Of a stretch of DNA of 19,936 nt, positions 1-7,555 are shown piece by piece (position 1 is the stretch's first letter; every line of letters starts with the position of its first letter). A program made the translations under genes and the position numbers. The stretch comes from Bacteroidales bacterium (GTDB taxonomy: Bacteria; Bacteroidota; Bacteroidia; Bacteroidales; WCHB1-69), in the NCBI GenBank assembly GCA_031266895.1, contig JAISAD010000151.1, forward strand, positions 1 to 19,936, read 5' to 3'. A model generated the notes under the pieces. It saw nothing but the letters and a program-made list of their open reading frames with translations, searched no databases and was not told the origin of the DNA.

Positions 1-229
1 CAACAGCCGTAAAATGCTCCATTTTAAGCTCGGCCTTTGGAGTGCTGCAGACATGTTTTTGGCAATTTTGTCAGATAATTTGCCGCAAAGCGCTGAATTT
101 TCAACAGGAAGCAAAGGGGCTGCACTAAGGCATAAATACGGTTTTTTGAAGAATAAAAACAATTGTGATTCAAAAAATTTTAGTATTTTTGCGCCATCAA
201 ATTTTTTAGTATTAAACCCAAATAAGTAA
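1..229 (+). other. Open reading frame from the left edge, status unclear
   Basis: A frame is open from the window edge to a TAA at 227-229, with an internal ATG at 14. It would give about 75 residues with no motif I recognise. The last third is very AT-rich and contains a good promoter (-7 box at 184-191), so at least that part is probably not coding. The opposite strand is also open here: an ATG at 54 reads leftward off the edge (first residues MSAALQRPSL). Either could be the end or start of a real gene outside the window, or neither. I could not decide from sequence alone. Confidence 0.15.
163..191 (+). promoter_or_regulatory. Bacteroidota-type promoter
   Basis: TTG at 163-165, 18 bp, then TATTTTTG at 184-191, which matches the phylum's TAnnTTTG -7 element. 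Transcription would begin near 198 and run through the 21-bp repeat towards the small ORF at 235 and mazG at 410. Confidence 0.45.
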
Positions 230-234
230 AAATT

Positions 235-393
235 ATGAGCATGGATTTCCATGTTCCGAGCAAGGATTTTCATGCTCCGAGCATGAAAATCCTTGCTTTT
301 ACTGACAAGCTCCCCGCTAAAAGCGACAAAATGTCAGTTTGGGATGGCAAAAAATTTGTTTTAAAATTTTCGCGTATATTTGCCACCGTTTAA
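235..393 (+). CDS. Possible 52-residue small ORF over a 21-bp repeat
   Basis: ATG at 235 follows an A-rich leader about 37 nt after the predicted transcription start of the promoter at 163-191, and the frame closes with TAA at 391-393, 16 bp before mazG. The first 21 codons consist of three 7-residue units (roughly S-x-[DK]-[FI]-[HL]-[AV]-P) because the underlying 21-bp repeat is a multiple of three. The rest is Lys-rich with no recognised domain, no signal peptide and no membrane segment. It may be a real small protein, a leader peptide for mazG, or simply a repeat element that happens to stay open. A separate -7 box for mazG lies inside it at 375-382. Confidence 0.25.
   Translation: MSMDFHVPSKDFHAPSMKILAFTDKLPAKSDKMSVWDGKKFVLKFSRIFATV
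237..299. repeat. Three 21-bp units, the last two forming a perfect hairpin
   Basis: Units begin with GAGC at 237, 258 and 279, an exact 21-bp period. Unit 1 contains the palindrome CATGGATTTCCATG (240-253). Units 2 and 3 are reverse complements of each other: 259-276 pairs perfectly with 280-297, an 18-bp stem with a 3-nt loop, followed by a short T run to 300. It could act as a terminator or an RNA structural element, or belong to a family of dispersed palindromic repeats. Confidence 0.8.
355..382 (+). promoter_or_regulatory. Candidate mazG promoter
   Basis: TTTG at 355-358, then 16 bp (shorter than the usual 19), then TATATTTG at 375-382, which fits TAnnTTTG. It would give a leader of about 20 nt before the mazG ATG at 410. 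The short spacing lowers confidence. Confidence 0.3.
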
Positions 394-409
394 AACAGAG
401 GTATAAATA

Positions 410-1180
410 ATGAGTGAAGACAGGAGATTGGCGGCATTTCAACGGCTGCTGGATATTATGGACGAGTTGCGGCAAAAATGCCCGTGGGACAGTCAGCAAA
501 CCTTTGAAAGCTTGCGCTATTTGACGATTGAAGAGACTTACGAGCTTTCGGATGCCATTATTGACAAAAAGTATGAAGATGTTGGAAAAGAGTTGGGAGA
601 CTTGATGTTGCACATTGTTTTCTATGCCAAACTGGGTGCGGAAGCTAATCTATTTGATATTGCCGATGTATTGAATGGGATTTGTAATAAATTGATAGTA
701 AGACATCCGCATGTTTTTGGAGAAGTTGAAGCGGCCAATGCGGAAGCAGTACGCAATAATTGGGAAAAAATAAAACTGAAAGAGGGGAATAAGTCTGTGC
801 TGGGCGGCGTTCCCGTATCGCTACCGGCAATGATTAAAGCCTATCGTATTCAGGAAAAAGCACATGGCGTGGGATTCGACTGGAATAACAGGGCACAGGT
901 GTGGCAAAAAGTGCAGGAAGAGTTGCAGGAATTTATGGTGGAAGATGAAGCCCGGTCAGAGAAAATGGAGGAGGAGTTTGGCGATCTGCTTTTCGCACTG
1001 GTCAACTACGCTCGCTTTGTGCACCTCAACCCGGAAGATGCGCTGGAACGCGCTAACCGAAAGTTTATGGAGCGTTTTCAATTTATCGAAAAAAATGTCA
1101 AAGATGAAAACCGCAACTGGTCGGATATGAGTCTGGAAGAGATGGAACTATTGTGGCAACAAGCTAAAAAAAAGGAGTAA
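410..1180 (+). CDS. mazG: Nucleoside triphosphate pyrophosphohydrolase MazG
   Basis: A 256-residue cytosolic enzyme that hydrolyses (d)NTPs to NMP and pyrophosphate, a house-cleaning and stress-related activity. Two MazG domains are visible. The first has the CPWD motif (24-28), E41-E42-x-x-E45 and E61-x-x-D64, which together form the metal site. The second repeats the pattern at E170-E171-x-x-E174 and E189-x-x-D192. The length equals that of typical two-domain bacterial MazG. The ATG at 410 follows an A-rich leader. The porE-like gene starts 17 bp downstream on the same strand, so the two are probably cotranscribed although functionally unrelated. A second sanitation activity, an RdgB domain, lies 2 kb away on the other strand. 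Confidence 0.95.
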   Translation: MSEDRRLAAFQRLLDIMDELRQKCPWDSQQTFESLRYLTIEETYELSDAIIDKKYEDVGKELGDLMLHIVFYAKLGAEANLFDIADVLNGICNKLIVRHPHVFGEVEAANAEAVRNNWEKIKLKEGNKSVLGGVPVSLPAMIKAYRIQEKAHGVGFDWNNRAQVWQKVQEELQEFMVEDEARSEKMEEEFGDLLFALVNYARFVHLNPEDALERANRKFMERFQFIEKNVKDENRNWSDMSLEEMELLWQQAKKKE

Positions 1181-1197
1181 ATTAATAATCTTTTAAT

Positions 1198-3126
1198 ATG
1201 ATGCGAATAAAATGGAGTTTGGTTTTGGGAATAATGCTGCTGTTTTCGTTGTCAATAAATGCGCAAAACGGCCTTAATAAAAAGGCTGTTAAATATTGCG
1301 AACAGGCCAAAGCTGCTATTAATGCTTCCGATTTTGAAAAAGCGCAGTCGCTGTTGCACAAAGCCTATCTTATAGATACCACTTACAGTGAAATGCATAT
1401 TTTGATGGGCGATATTTTCAGCTATAAACTGCAATCGGCATTAGCGGCCGAATGTTATCTGAAAGCCATTCGTTTTTCGCCTGTTCCCAAGCCGTTGCTC
1501 TATTTTCTGGCTGCCGGCGAAGAGGTAAAATGCGGCCGTTATCAAGAGGCGTACAACCATTATCAGACTTATATTGGAAAAATGGGAATCAATACGCCAC
1601 TGACCGAGGAGATTGACAAAAATCTCAAAATTTGCCGTTTCGGCATCGAAGCCATTAAAAATCCGGTAAATTTTGAACCGATAAATCTGGGGGGCAATAT
1701 CAATTCTACATGGGACGAGTATTTGGCTGCCCTTACGGCCGACGAACAGGAGTTTATCTTTACGGTAGCACGCCCTCGAGACAAGCAGACCGCCTGTGCC
1801 TTCTGCCTGCTGGAAGAGGATTTTTATTCGAGTAAAAAAATCAATGGCGAATGGCAGCCTCGCCAACCTATTGAAGCCATTAACACCCATCACAATGAAG
1901 GGGCACAGTGTATTTCGCCCGACGGCAAATATCTGTTTTATACAATATGCAACAGCGATTTTGGTTATGGAAGCTGTGATTTATACTGGTCAAAGAGAAT
2001 CGGCGACCGGTGGTCGCGCCCTCGCAATTTCGGCGAACCGGTAAACAGCAAGTACTGGGAGTCGCAACCGGCTATTGGCCCTGATGGCAAAACGATTTAC
2101 TTTACCTCTAACCGGCCGGGCGGCAGAGGCAAATTAGACCTTTGGAAAACAGAAATGAAGGAAGAGGGCGTTTTTACGGTGCCGGTCAATTTGGGGGCTA
2201 CTATCAACACGCCAATGGATGAAACTGCCCCTTTTATTCATGCTGACGGCAAAACGCTCTATTTTGCCTCTGACGGGCATCCGGGACTTGGAGGCAAAGA
2301 CCTGTTTTACAGTATTTTATTAAAAGACGGAAATTGGTCGGAACCAACCAATTTAGGTTATCCAATTAATACATACGCTGACGAAATTAACATTTTAATT
2401 AGCGCCTCGGGCACCACAGCCTATTTTTCGTCCGATATTGAAGGTGGCTATGGAGGCCTTGATTTATACTACTTTACACTTGACGAGCGGCTGCGGCCTA
2501 CACCCGTTACCTACCTGAAAGGAACGGTAAAAGATGCCACCAGCAAGCAACCCCTGGAGGCGCACATCGAAATGATTGACCTCGAAACCAATCAGGTTAT
2601 TACCGCTACACAATCAGATCCTAAAACAGGTGAATTTTTGGCTTGCATTTTAACCGGCACCAACGTTATGCTCAATGTGTCGCACCCCTACTACCCTTTC
2701 TATTCCGAAAATTTTCAATTGAAAAAGGACTATACGGAATTAAAACCTTATCTCAAGGATATTGAACTGCACAAGCCCGATGTGGGCAATACCTTTATTT
2801 TACGCAATATCTTTTTTGATTTCGATAAAAGCGAATTGAAACCCGAATCATTTGTAGAGTTGAACAATCTGGTATTGTATCTTAAAGAAAATTATTCTCT
2901 TAAAATAGAGATTGGCGGGCATACTGACAACCAGGGCAGTGCGGAATATAATCAAAATTTATCATTGGCACGTGCCCGTTCCGTTTATAGCTATCTCATT
3001 AGCAAGGGCATAGATTCTTCTCGACTCTCATACGCCGGTTACGGAATGAGCGTTCCCATTACCGACAATAGCAATGAAGAGGGACGCGCCTCTAATCGCA
3101 GAACAGAATTTAAGGTGGTAGAGTAG
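1198..3126 (+). CDS. PorE-like envelope protein (TPR-PD40-CRD-OmpA)
   Basis: A 642-residue exported protein. Order of domains: signal peptide (about 1-22, ending near NAQ), TPR-like helices (about 25-150), a PD40/WD40-like propeller (about 165-430) with several S/G-PDGK-x-[LI]-[YF]-F repeats, a carboxypeptidase-regulatory-like beta sandwich starting near 438 (KGTVKD), and an OmpA C-terminal peptidoglycan-binding domain (about 531-642). In the last domain FFDFDKSEL, H575-T-D577-N and the LSLARAR segment around R592 fit the diaminopimelate-binding site. This order matches PorE (PG1058) of Porphyromonas gingivalis, a type IX secretion component anchored to peptidoglycan, but related paralogues are common in the phylum. 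I see no lipobox, only a signal-peptidase-I-type end. ATG at 1198 and 1201 are both possible starts. Confidence 0.85.
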   Translation: MMRIKWSLVLGIMLLFSLSINAQNGLNKKAVKYCEQAKAAINASDFEKAQSLLHKAYLIDTTYSEMHILMGDIFSYKLQSALAAECYLKAIRFSPVPKPLLYFLAAGEEVKCGRYQEAYNHYQTYIGKMGINTPLTEEIDKNLKICRFGIEAIKNPVNFEPINLGGNINSTWDEYLAALTADEQEFIFTVARPRDKQTACAFCLLEEDFYSSKKINGEWQPRQPIEAINTHHNEGAQCISPDGKYLFYTICNSDFGYGSCDLYWSKRIGDRWSRPRNFGEPVNSKYWESQPAIGPDGKTIYFTSNRPGGRGKLDLWKTEMKEEGVFTVPVNLGATINTPMDETAPFIHADGKTLYFASDGHPGLGGKDLFYSILLKDGNWSEPTNLGYPINTYADEINILISASGTTAYFSSDIEGGYGGLDLYYFTLDERLRPTPVTYLKGTVKDATSKQPLEAHIEMIDLETNQVITATQSDPKTGEFLACILTGTNVMLNVSHPYYPFYSENFQLKKDYTELKPYLKDIELHKPDVGNTFILRNIFFDFDKSELKPESFVELNNLVLYLKENYSLKIEIGGHTDNQGSAEYNQNLSLARARSVYSYLISKGIDSSRLSYAGYGMSVPITDNSNEEGRASNRRTEFKVVE

Positions 3127-3153
3127 CAGCTGGCTGGGTTGAACGGAGTCAGG

Positions 3154-4395
3154 TTAAATTGCAGTCAGCAAAAATTTAGACAGGGCACGCAATGCCATGC
3201 CGCGATGGCTCATGCTGTTTTTTTCGCTGTCGCTCAATTCAGCAAAAGTACGAATCTCACCAATCGGTTGAAAAACAGAGTCATAGCCAAAACCATGATT
3301 TCCACGTGGCGCCAAGGTAATTTCTCCTTCTATTTTGCCTTCAAAAAAATATTCATTTCCATCTAAAATAAAGGCTATAACCGTTTTAAAGCAGGCTTTA
3401 CGATTTTCAATACCATTCATGGCCATCAATAACTTTTGAACATTATCTGCATAAGAGCAACTCTCGCCGGCATAACGCGCCGAATAGACACCGGGAGCAC
3501 CATCCAATGCCTCAACCTCCAAGCCGGTATCGTCGGCAAAGCAGCTGCATCCAAACTTTTCGTAAGCAAAGCGTGCTTTTTGCCATGCATTTCCTTTCAG
3601 AGTGTCGGCAGTTTCGGAAATCTCTTCATGGAAATTCAAATCATGCAAGCTTTTGATAACAAACCGACAGCCCAATATTGCCTGAGCTTCCTCTTTTTTA
3701 TGCAAATTATGCGTGGCAAATACTATTTCCCTGCCTGCAATAGGAGGCATATAAGCTTCTATGCCAATAGTTTGCATCACTTTTTCTTTTTGCTTGTCAG
3801 TCAACCATTCAGGATGCGCATAGGGCTTTTCTTCCAAATGAAACATTCCCTTATTGCGACCATGCAAGCCATAGTAATACTTTTGCATTTCGGCAATATC
3901 GGCATCCATATTGCCGGAAGGCCACACCGCATGTCCCACACCGCCACGCCGCGACACATAATCCAAATAACCCAGCACTATCGGCACACGGGCTTGCTGC
4001 GCTATAAAATAGAACCCTCTTTTCCATTCGCAGGTACGTTTTCGCGTCCCTTCGGGTGCTACCAAAAAAGCGATCTCATCGGAATTGACAATCAAATTGG
4101 TAACAAAAAGCGGAAATTTGCGTACATGTTTCCTGTCAATCGGCATCCCTCCCAATGCCCGCAACAACTGTCCCAATGGAAAGAAAAAGACCTCTTTTTT
4201 GATTAAAAAAACGGTCTTAACTCCCATAGCCGTGAGCGACATCTTCCCTATCACAAAATCAAGCATACTCGTATGTGGTGCAAAAAGCAACACACATTTT
4301 TTTGCTTCGGGCGGTATATTTATCCAATCTATCTTATAACGCAATAATTTTAATAAAAAGCGATTTATCCGCATGGCTACAGTTATTCCTTTCAT
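3154..4395 (-). CDS. Acyltransferase-RdgB fusion: PlsC-like and XTP/dITP pyrophosphatase
   Basis: One 413-residue ORF with two complete enzymes. Residues about 1-215 are a lysophospholipid/1-acylglycerol-3-phosphate acyltransferase: H41-x4-D46 is the catalytic motif and EGTR at 115-118 the substrate motif. Residues about 222-413 are a full RdgB/HAM1 domain, which removes non-canonical purine NTPs (XTP, dITP): the VFATHN start, FADDTGLEVEAL near 286-297, GFGYDS near 369-374 and SHRGMAL near 396-402. There is no stop or frameshift between them; the linker contains a Met (ATG at 3748-3750) that could serve as an internal start for RdgB. These proteins are normally separate. I chose ATG at 4395 over TTG at 4401; ATG at 4374 is also possible and has an upstream AAGGA. 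The gene starts 17 bp after ldcA and is last in the operon. Confidence 0.9.
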   Translation of the reverse strand: MKGITVAMRINRFLLKLLRYKIDWINIPPEAKKCVLLFAPHTSMLDFVIGKMSLTAMGVKTVFLIKKEVFFFPLGQLLRALGGMPIDRKHVRKFPLFVTNLIVNSDEIAFLVAPEGTRKRTCEWKRGFYFIAQQARVPIVLGYLDYVSRRGGVGHAVWPSGNMDADIAEMQKYYYGLHGRNKGMFHLEEKPYAHPEWLTDKQKEKVMQTIGIEAYMPPIAGREIVFATHNLHKKEEAQAILGCRFVIKSLHDLNFHEEISETADTLKGNAWQKARFAYEKFGCSCFADDTGLEVEALDGAPGVYSARYAGESCSYADNVQKLLMAMNGIENRKACFKTVIAFILDGNEYFFEGKIEGEITLAPRGNHGFGYDSVFQPIGEIRTFAELSDSEKNSMSHRGMALRALSKFLLTAI

Positions 4396-4412
4396 CTTCA
4401 ATAATTTTATTT

Positions 4413-5312
4413 TTATGTTATAATAACCTGATTATCAGAAACTCGAATCTTATAAACAGTCCCCAGTCGGAAAGCTCTATTATCGTCAACATGTCCAACA
4501 GGAGCTCCAAAAACCATCGGAAAATCGTAATCGGCGCACTGCTCTGCTATAATCTCTTCTGCCGTTTGGCCGTAAGGCACGGCATTATCGTTCATATCAG
4601 AAAATCCTCCTGCAATTAATCCTTTAATATTCTGCAATTTGCCCGTTCTTTTCAGGCTAATGAGCATTCTGTCGATATGATAAAGATATTCACCTACATC
4701 CTCAATAAGCAAAATTTTATTGACCGTGTCAAGGGATGCCGAACTCTCCAAGAGCGAATAGAGAATAGAAAGATTGCCGCCAACTAAAAGTCCCTCCGCC
4801 TCTCCTTTTCTATTAAGATTATGATTTTCAATTACATATTCTAACTTCTCGCCACGCAAGGCTCTCAATAGTGTGTGAGGGGCTTCGCTTTGAAGCTTGC
4901 CGGCCGTAATATTCAACGGCATGGTGCAGTGCAGAGTTGCCATGTGATACTGCGCATGGATGTGGGCATGCAGTACCGTAATATCGCTATAGCCGCAAAT
5001 CCATTTGGGAAACTGTTGCAAAGGAGTGAAATCCAACCTGTCAAGCAGTCGAATAGTACCATAGCCTCCTCTAACGCAAAGTATTGCCTTCACATCAGGA
5101 TTATTTAAGTGAGTTTGAAAATCTGCAGCACGCAGGGCATCAGAACCGGCAAATTGGCGCTCCCGAGCAAAAAGTTCAGGGGTATAAATAAGATTAAATC
5201 CTTCATTTTTAAACAATTGTACTGTTGGAGCAATTTCATCAGGGGTAACGAAGCGCGCCGGAGCTGCGAGTGCAACAGTATCGCCCGCCTTGAGGTAGGG
5301 AGGTATCAGCAT
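4413..5312 (-). CDS. ldcA: LD-carboxypeptidase, peptidase family S66
   Basis: A 299-residue serine peptidase that, in this family, removes the terminal D-Ala from tetrapeptides of recycled peptidoglycan; MccF-type members instead cleave microcin-like amide bonds. The N-terminal IPPYLKAGDTVALAAP is typical. The catalytic triad is visible: S109 in GYSDIT after the RGGYG motif (81-85), E204 in LLIEDVGE, and H274 in APVGHVDDN. No signal peptide, so cytosolic. Its ATG overlaps the stop of the upstream dehydrogenase (ATGCTGA, 5306-5312), indicating translational coupling. It is followed by the acyltransferase-RdgB gene. LdcA is favoured over MccF because of general length and motif fit and the absence of microcin genes nearby. 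Confidence 0.9.
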   Translation of the reverse strand: MLIPPYLKAGDTVALAAPARFVTPDEIAPTVQLFKNEGFNLIYTPELFARERQFAGSDALRAADFQTHLNNPDVKAILCVRGGYGTIRLLDRLDFTPLQQFPKWICGYSDITVLHAHIHAQYHMATLHCTMPLNITAGKLQSEAPHTLLRALRGEKLEYVIENHNLNRKGEAEGLLVGGNLSILYSLLESSASLDTVNKILLIEDVGEYLYHIDRMLISLKRTGKLQNIKGLIAGGFSDMNDNAVPYGQTAEEIIAEQCADYDFPMVFGAPVGHVDDNRAFRLGTVYKIRVSDNQVIIT

Positions 5313-6154
5313 GGCAATACAATATGGTGTTGAGTGAAAAGGTTTTGAGTGAGAATGCGAAGTTGAGAGCGTTCAGCCGAAGTACGAAATTTTTCGGGAA
5401 TGGCAACTGCCTTTTTATTGGCATAATAGGCGCCGGTAATATCGGCTGTTTCTGGCGAAAGTGCCAAATAAAGCATGGTAGCAGCACCTTTGGCCGGAGA
5501 TTTGATGAACGGCCGGAAAAAAATGTCACATAGTTTATCAATAAAAGGTATACCCATCCGGATAATTTTGGTGCTGACAATACCGGGGTCTGCATAATTG
5601 ACGCTAATACCGCGCTCTGCCCATGCTTCGGCTGCATCAAGGGTAAAAAAGAGCAAAGCCCGCTTGGAGCGGCTGTAGTGTTTAAAACGTTCAAACCGCC
5701 CCGAAATCGGTTTTAAAATGGTATCGTCAAGCTTAAACCAGCGGTACGACAGCGATCCCATACTTACAATGCGTGTTCCCTCATTCATCAAGGGGAGTAG
5801 CAGGCGGGTTAAAAGATAAGTTCCCAGGTAGTTCACTCCCATAGTCATCTCTATGCCCTCCTCAGTTGCTTCGGCCGCATGGCACAACGTTCCGGCATTA
5901 TTGAGCAGCAAATCTATATGGTCATACTCCTTTTTAACAGCTTCTGCAAAGGCAAAGATAGTAGCAAACGAGTTGAGTGCCAGTGGTAAAAGAATAATAG
6001 AATCTCCTGATTTTGCTTTCAATTTTTGATAAACCGGTTCGGCTTTCTGCAGGTCGTGGCAAGCCATAATAACATGAAAACCAGCCTTAACTATCTCTAA
6101 GGTATGGATTTGTCCCATACCTCCATCAGCGCCGGTAATGATCGCAACTTTCAT
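5306..6154 (-). CDS. Short-chain dehydrogenase/reductase, retinol-dehydrogenase-like
   Basis: A 282-residue classical SDR. The Rossmann motif TGADGGMG is at 7-14, NNAG at 85-88, the catalytic serine lies in SMGSLS (131-136) and the catalytic pair is Y160-x3-K164 (YSRSK). Substrate cannot be read from sequence. The overall pattern (insert after the serine, long C-terminal substrate-binding part with PDPG-like ADPGIV) resembles the retinol dehydrogenase/WW-domain oxidoreductase-like group, which in bacteria is mostly uncharacterised. It is the first gene of the operon with ldcA and the fusion gene, and tRNA-Arg lies 43 bp upstream on the same strand, so it may share the tRNA promoter. Confidence 0.85.
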   Translation of the reverse strand: MKVAIITGADGGMGQIHTLEIVKAGFHVIMACHDLQKAEPVYQKLKAKSGDSIILLPLALNSFATIFAFAEAVKKEYDHIDLLLNNAGTLCHAAEATEEGIEMTMGVNYLGTYLLTRLLLPLMNEGTRIVSMGSLSYRWFKLDDTILKPISGRFERFKHYSRSKRALLFFTLDAAEAWAERGISVNYADPGIVSTKIIRMGIPFIDKLCDIFFRPFIKSPAKGAATMLYLALSPETADITGAYYANKKAVAIPEKFRTSAERSQLRILTQNLFTQHHIVLPC

Positions 6155-6171
6155 TCTGCTTCCCTGTTTTA

Positions 6172-6194
6172 CTTTTTAATTTAATTAAAAAAAG
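6172..6194 (-). other. AT-only inverted repeat after tRNA-Arg
   Basis: Between the tRNA 3' end and the dehydrogenase start lies CTTTTTAATT, one base, AATTAAAAA, read on the plus strand. On the minus strand a run of T follows the tRNA directly. It may help end or process the tRNA transcript, but with no GC in the stem this is weak. Confidence 0.25.
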
Positions 6195-6197
6195 AAG

Positions 6198-6271
6198 TGA
6201 CTCCGGAGGGATTCAAACCCACGACCTTCAGAACCGGAATCTGACGTTCTATTCAACTGAACTACGGAGCC
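6198..6271 (-). tRNA. tRNA-Arg(CCG)
   Basis: 74 nt. Acceptor GGCTCCG pairs with CGGAGTC (one G-U at 2-71), D stem GTTC/GAAC, anticodon stem TCAGA/TCTGA around loop TTCCGGT, so the anticodon is CCG and reads CGG. The T stem GTGGG/CCCTC has one U-U mismatch (50-64). The D loop has G18-A19 instead of G18-G19 and the T loop reads TTTGAAT, so U56 replaces C56; the two changes preserve a pair. CCA is not encoded. It looks functional despite these oddities. Confidence 0.9.
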
Positions 6272-6394
6272 ATTTTGGGGGTGCAAATATCCACAAAATT
6301 TTTGAATTATACACATTCGAATGATTTTTTTTTGAATGATTAATTTCTTCACTCATTATCTCGTCCCCTTTGCACGCTTCTATTCTTTTGCCTA

Positions 6395-6425
6395 TTTGTG
6401 CATTCGGGCATTTTCTGTATTTTTG
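6395..6425 (+). promoter_or_regulatory. Consensus Bacteroidota promoter for the lipoprotein gene
   Basis: TTTG at 6395-6398, exactly 19 bp, then TATTTTTG at 6418-6425. This is a full match to TTTG-N19-TAnnTTTG and leaves a leader of about 55 nt before the ATG at 6486. Confidence 0.7.
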
Positions 6426-6485
6426 CAATCTTAAACAGTAAAAAAAACCGAAGGCTCAATGGGATATAACCGAGTGGCATAAAAT

Positions 6486-7424
6486 ATGAAAAAAAAGTGG
6501 TTTTTACACATCGTACTGGGAGTTGCCGTGCTTTTTACAGGCACCTCCTGCGAAAAGGCAGGGAGTTATCATCCTGTGAAAAAAATCAGTAAAATTTACA
6601 TTCAGGAAGAGGGACAAGATAAGCAATTGTATGCCGAATGGACATGGAAAGGCAATAATTTAGCGCAAATTGCCTATCCGCTGGATAATGATACAGCGCA
6701 TTTCAGTTATAATAAGGGAGCGATTGACAGGATTCATTATACCGGCAAGCATCCACGCTATCTCTCCTTTCAGTATGATAACCGTTTCTACAGCAAGATG
6801 AATCTCTATGAGAATGACATGTTGACAGTTTCCTGCCAGTTTTTTTATCAGGATAAGAAAATCAGCAAAATCATTGTGATGGAGTATGCCTCGATTAAAA
6901 GCAGTATGCGGCGGCATATATACGATCTTTTTGCCTCGTTGTCGCTGCCCGATATAGCGGCTGAAAGTGTGGAAACGGTGGCTTTGGCAACTAATAATAA
7001 GGGAGATGACAATAATAACGGAAGCGGTGGCAATGGCGGCGGCAGCGGCGGAAAGGTGCAGGAAGAATACAGCTTTGCCTTTACCTGGAACAAAGAGAAT
7101 ATTTCACGAATTATTACGCAAACTCGATCTATGCGAACTGCCATGAACTATTATTACGACGAAGAAAAAAACCCATTCAGAGGGTTGCAGTTAGAAGTGG
7201 AAAAAGAATTGACAATTGGCTATGATATTGCTTCCTGCAGTAAAAACAATGTAACAAGATCGGTATTGTTGATAGGAGAAGAACATAATGCCAAGGAGCA
7301 TTCCACTACTGAAATCAAATACGCTTACAATAGAAAATATCCGGTCATGGCAACATCCACTCAAAATTTTGCCGATATTGCCGGATTAAAGAAAATCATC
7401 ACTCGCTGGTATGAGTATAAATAG
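6486..7424 (+). CDS. Lipoprotein of unknown function with two similar halves
   Basis: 312 residues. The N-terminus is a lipoprotein signal (KKK, hydrophobic stretch, then TGTSC with the lipidated Cys at 22), so it is membrane-anchored, probably exported to the outer membrane. Two short segments resemble each other: EWTWKGNNLAQI (51-62) and AFTWNKENISRI (198-209). They sit on either side of a low-complexity Asn/Asp/Gly/Ser linker (about 170-190). The [TN]-W-x-x-x-N-[LI]-x-x-I pattern, followed by aromatic-rich beta strands, resembles the small repeat lipoproteins of Bacteroidota such as DUF4595-like families, but I cannot assign a family firmly. Monocistronic, with its own consensus promoter. 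Confidence 0.75.
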   Translation: MKKKWFLHIVLGVAVLFTGTSCEKAGSYHPVKKISKIYIQEEGQDKQLYAEWTWKGNNLAQIAYPLDNDTAHFSYNKGAIDRIHYTGKHPRYLSFQYDNRFYSKMNLYENDMLTVSCQFFYQDKKISKIIVMEYASIKSSMRRHIYDLFASLSLPDIAAESVETVALATNNKGDDNNNGSGGNGGGSGGKVQEEYSFAFTWNKENISRIITQTRSMRTAMNYYYDEEKNPFRGLQLEVEKELTIGYDIASCSKNNVTRSVLLIGEEHNAKEHSTTEIKYAYNRKYPVMATSTQNFADIAGLKKIITRWYEYK

Positions 7425-7506
7425 GGTTATAATAATTAAAAATAATTACTCTATTTTACTTATTATCAACGGCATATAAAATATGATTTTTTTTTACCAT
7501 AGAGAG

Positions 7507-7536
7507 TTGGTTATGTTGAAAAAAAGTGTATTTTTG
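7507..7536 (+). promoter_or_regulatory. Promoter of tRNA-Lys
   Basis: TTG at 7507-7509, 19 bp, TATTTTTG at 7529-7536, ending 19 bp before the mature tRNA 5' end. The stretch GTATTTTTGCACTC also occurs in front of the gene at 19906. Confidence 0.6.
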
Positions 7537-7555
7537 CACTCCTAAAATTGAGGCT

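Noticed and set aside
317..613. 98-codon minus-strand frame over the start of mazG
   Set aside because: It overlaps the conserved MazG motifs on the other strand and shows no features of its own.
3436..4206. 256-codon frame on the plus strand inside the fusion gene
   Set aside because: It is opposite the clearly conserved acyltransferase and RdgB coding sequence and has no recognisable domain.
4396..4401. TTG start for the acyltransferase-RdgB gene
   Set aside because: An ATG two codons downstream gives the same product, and TTG starts are less likely here.
6455..6485. Segment resembling a tRNA D arm (ACCGAGTGGC) before the lipoprotein gene
   Set aside because: No anticodon or T arm follows; the coding region with a lipoprotein signal starts at once.
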